Assembly: GCA_020431745.1 (NCBI GenBank)
Contig: JAGQHR010000185.1
Location: 1-6,567 of the forward strand
Source: Candidatus Eiseniibacteriota bacterium
Lineage (GTDB): Bacteria > Eisenbacteria > RBG-16-71-46 > CAIMUX01
Reading direction: 5' to 3'
DNA: 6,567 bases
Shown here: piece by piece, positions 6,401-6,567 of the stretch
Layout of the letters: every line of letters begins with the position of its first letter
Numbering within the stretch: the first letter of the stretch is position 1
Position numbers and translations under genes: made by a program
Notes under the pieces: model-generated
The model's database searches: none
Seen by the model: only the letters and a program-made list of their open reading frames with translations
Told to the model about the DNA's origin: nothing

Positions 6401-6567
6401 CCTTCCTCGATTTCGGCATCGTCGAAGCGGGCTTCGTGAAGTCGCGCTCGTTCACCATCGAGAACGTCGGCGGCGGCACGCTCACGGGCGTCGTTTCCGC
6501 GCAATGCGACGGAGAGTGGAACATCACCGCCGGCGCCGGCAGCTATGCACTGGGCGCCGGAGAGATC
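3427..6567 (+). CDS. Large lipoprotein with seven or more Fn3 domains and a C-terminal ASH/choice-of-anchor-D-like domain; 3' end outside window
   Basis: No named gene is recognised; 1047 residues are visible and the frame is open at the right edge. The signal peptide (MKLRLHLL...AATIWAC) ends in lipobox IWAC with C20; tryptophan at -2 is unusual, so lipidation is likely rather than certain. Residues about 34-154 match the same region of the upstream lipoprotein (RFRLELAVPPDRDYRVDI against RFRVRLAVPPAPYYRVEI), followed by a divergent Fn3-like domain at about 155-240. Five long Fn3 domains start near residues 246, 356, 466, 578 and 688, and two ordinary-length ones near 798 and 893. From about 986 an ASH/HYDIN-like domain begins (FLDFGIVEAG, FTIENVGGGTLTG) with cysteines C987 and C1027 that could pair; the window ends inside it. 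Fn3 arrays usually act as adhesive or spacer modules outside the membrane, which is the inferred role. No catalytic domain is visible. It is probably co-transcribed with the gene 45 bases upstream. Confidence 0.93.
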   Translation, partial: MKLRLHLLAAGLVAATIWACAREHAAPTDPSNAALSIHVTFPSITPTAISPGDEDRPETSSRRLVTTIQARATDLETGEIAAEESVELAPDDTRFRLELAVPPDRDYRVDIGASGTRETGGLSTEPGLLYSGFGLAYRVNTDEPTVVEITLENRVPFLTGQVVTDVISLRWTAVASAIGYQVRETINDESRELDFTDLQLEIPIPPHRDPAGGGETRSYRVRAKLPLNSSAYSEPYQLQLSGPTPPAAVTDLAAVDVGDVSLELRWTAPGDDEDVGQADHYDVRISTAPIDESNFTEAEPVPSIPSPQPAGSVESLFVTGLVPETEYYFALRTFDDVPLASELSNVLVVSTVNRTPPDPAPSLLVSNLTEESLDLEWTATGDDGSTGQATAYDLRQSLSPITEANFETATPISGLPDPGPLGTPASVSLSQLTPDTEYYFALRILDEAGNGSNLTTTSAHTLDLVPPAATTSLIATAISENEITLEWTAAGDNGKAGQAATYDIRFSTSPLDPGDFDQATPVATPPPAPAPAGSPESFTTAGFERETRYYLALRTLDEAENASAFSNVVEVVTLDLTAPSQIRDLVATPVSDHSVQLSWTAPGDDASTGTAARYELRYAEFTINPDNFDQATPAPTPDPAPAGSHESVEVSGLVEGRAYTFAVRALDNAGNPAPLSIVVSASPADVIPPSAVADLSVLDVGRDLIALQWTAPGDDGDLGQAASYDVRFATFPITEANVEDATPATGLPDPRPAGDLEQATVPGLAPATTYYLALRTKDEAGNVSALSNVVQATTGALPPATPTDLLATTASDQAIDLTWTDVATDEESYDVERGDPASQDFEIVATLPGPFAGSVDYRDDGLTERTEYKYRVRAHNSGGASGYSNEALARTAMSAPTGLVADPIGTTLVTLTWTFGTDPDGFRIERRTGNGAFGLLADIGGSARDFQDDQTAPLTDYTYRVQGYDSFGSSGFSNEASATTPDDDPLCQVVPSFLDFGIVEAGFVKSRSFTIENVGGGTLTGVVSAQCDGEWNITAGAGSYALGAGEI
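4162..6366 (+). repeat. Tandem Fn3 domain repeats: five long (about 110 residues) then two short (about 95 residues)
   Basis: Units start near 4162, 4492, 4822, 5158, 5488, 5818 and 6103. The first five have a period of about 330 bases. They share WTA-x-GDD, then GQA-x-x-Y-D-x-R, an insert rich in ATP, proline and PAG, and a closing YYFALRT-DEAGN-S-SNVV pattern. Unit 4 departs most (GTA, YELR, YTFAVRALDNAGN). Units 6 and 7 lack the acidic loop and the insert and instead read SYDVERG and GFRIERR, closer to ordinary Fn3. The units are clearly diverged at DNA level, so the array looks old rather than recently amplified. Confidence 0.88.

Noticed and set aside
4342..6504. A 720-codon open frame on the minus strand, antisense to the Fn3 repeats
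   Set aside because: Its product is dominated by arginine and glycine with no recognisable domain, and it lies opposite a clear repeat protein. GC-rich third positions and repeated units readily leave such antisense frames open.

Overview
The window comes from a high-GC bacterial genome; by eye about two thirds of bases are G+C, with strong G/C preference at third codon positions. It holds four protein genes in two divergent pairs. Two features recall uncultivated high-GC lineages such as Candidatus Eisenbacteria and related FCB-group or Gemmatimonadota-like bacteria: large secreted lipoproteins with long-form fibronectin type III (Fn3) repeats, and a C-terminal ASH/'choice-of-anchor D'-like domain. 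That placement is inference from protein style, since no rRNA or marker gene is present.

Left half, minus strand: a Nudix hydrolase with an N-terminal zinc ribbon (1058-1609) is followed after 109 bases by an S9-family serine peptidase (1-948). The peptidase starts at a TTG codon and runs off the left edge, so only its beta-propeller half is visible. The two may form a small cytoplasmic operon. Between them lies a perfect 8-bp inverted repeat.

Middle, 1610-1944: a divergent intergenic region of about 335 bases. It holds a plausible but weak promoter for the rightward genes, a 9-bp GC-rich hairpin in their presumed leader, and a small inverted repeat nearer the Nudix gene.

Right half, plus strand: two lipoprotein genes 45 bases apart (1945-3381 and 3427 to beyond the right edge), probably one operon. 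Both begin with a lipobox signal peptide and share a similar N-terminal region of about 200 residues, so they look like tandem paralogs. Past that region they differ. The first carries a carboxypeptidase-regulatory-like domain and a YfaP/DUF2135-like domain. The second carries five long and two short Fn3 domains and then the start of an ASH-like domain. They are probably surface or periplasmic proteins for adhesion or scaffolding. No catalytic domain is recognised in either.

No tRNA, rRNA, CRISPR array, insertion sequence or integration site was recognised. The most notable feature is the duplicated lipoprotein pair with exchanged C-terminal parts. Nothing here proves a new biological system.
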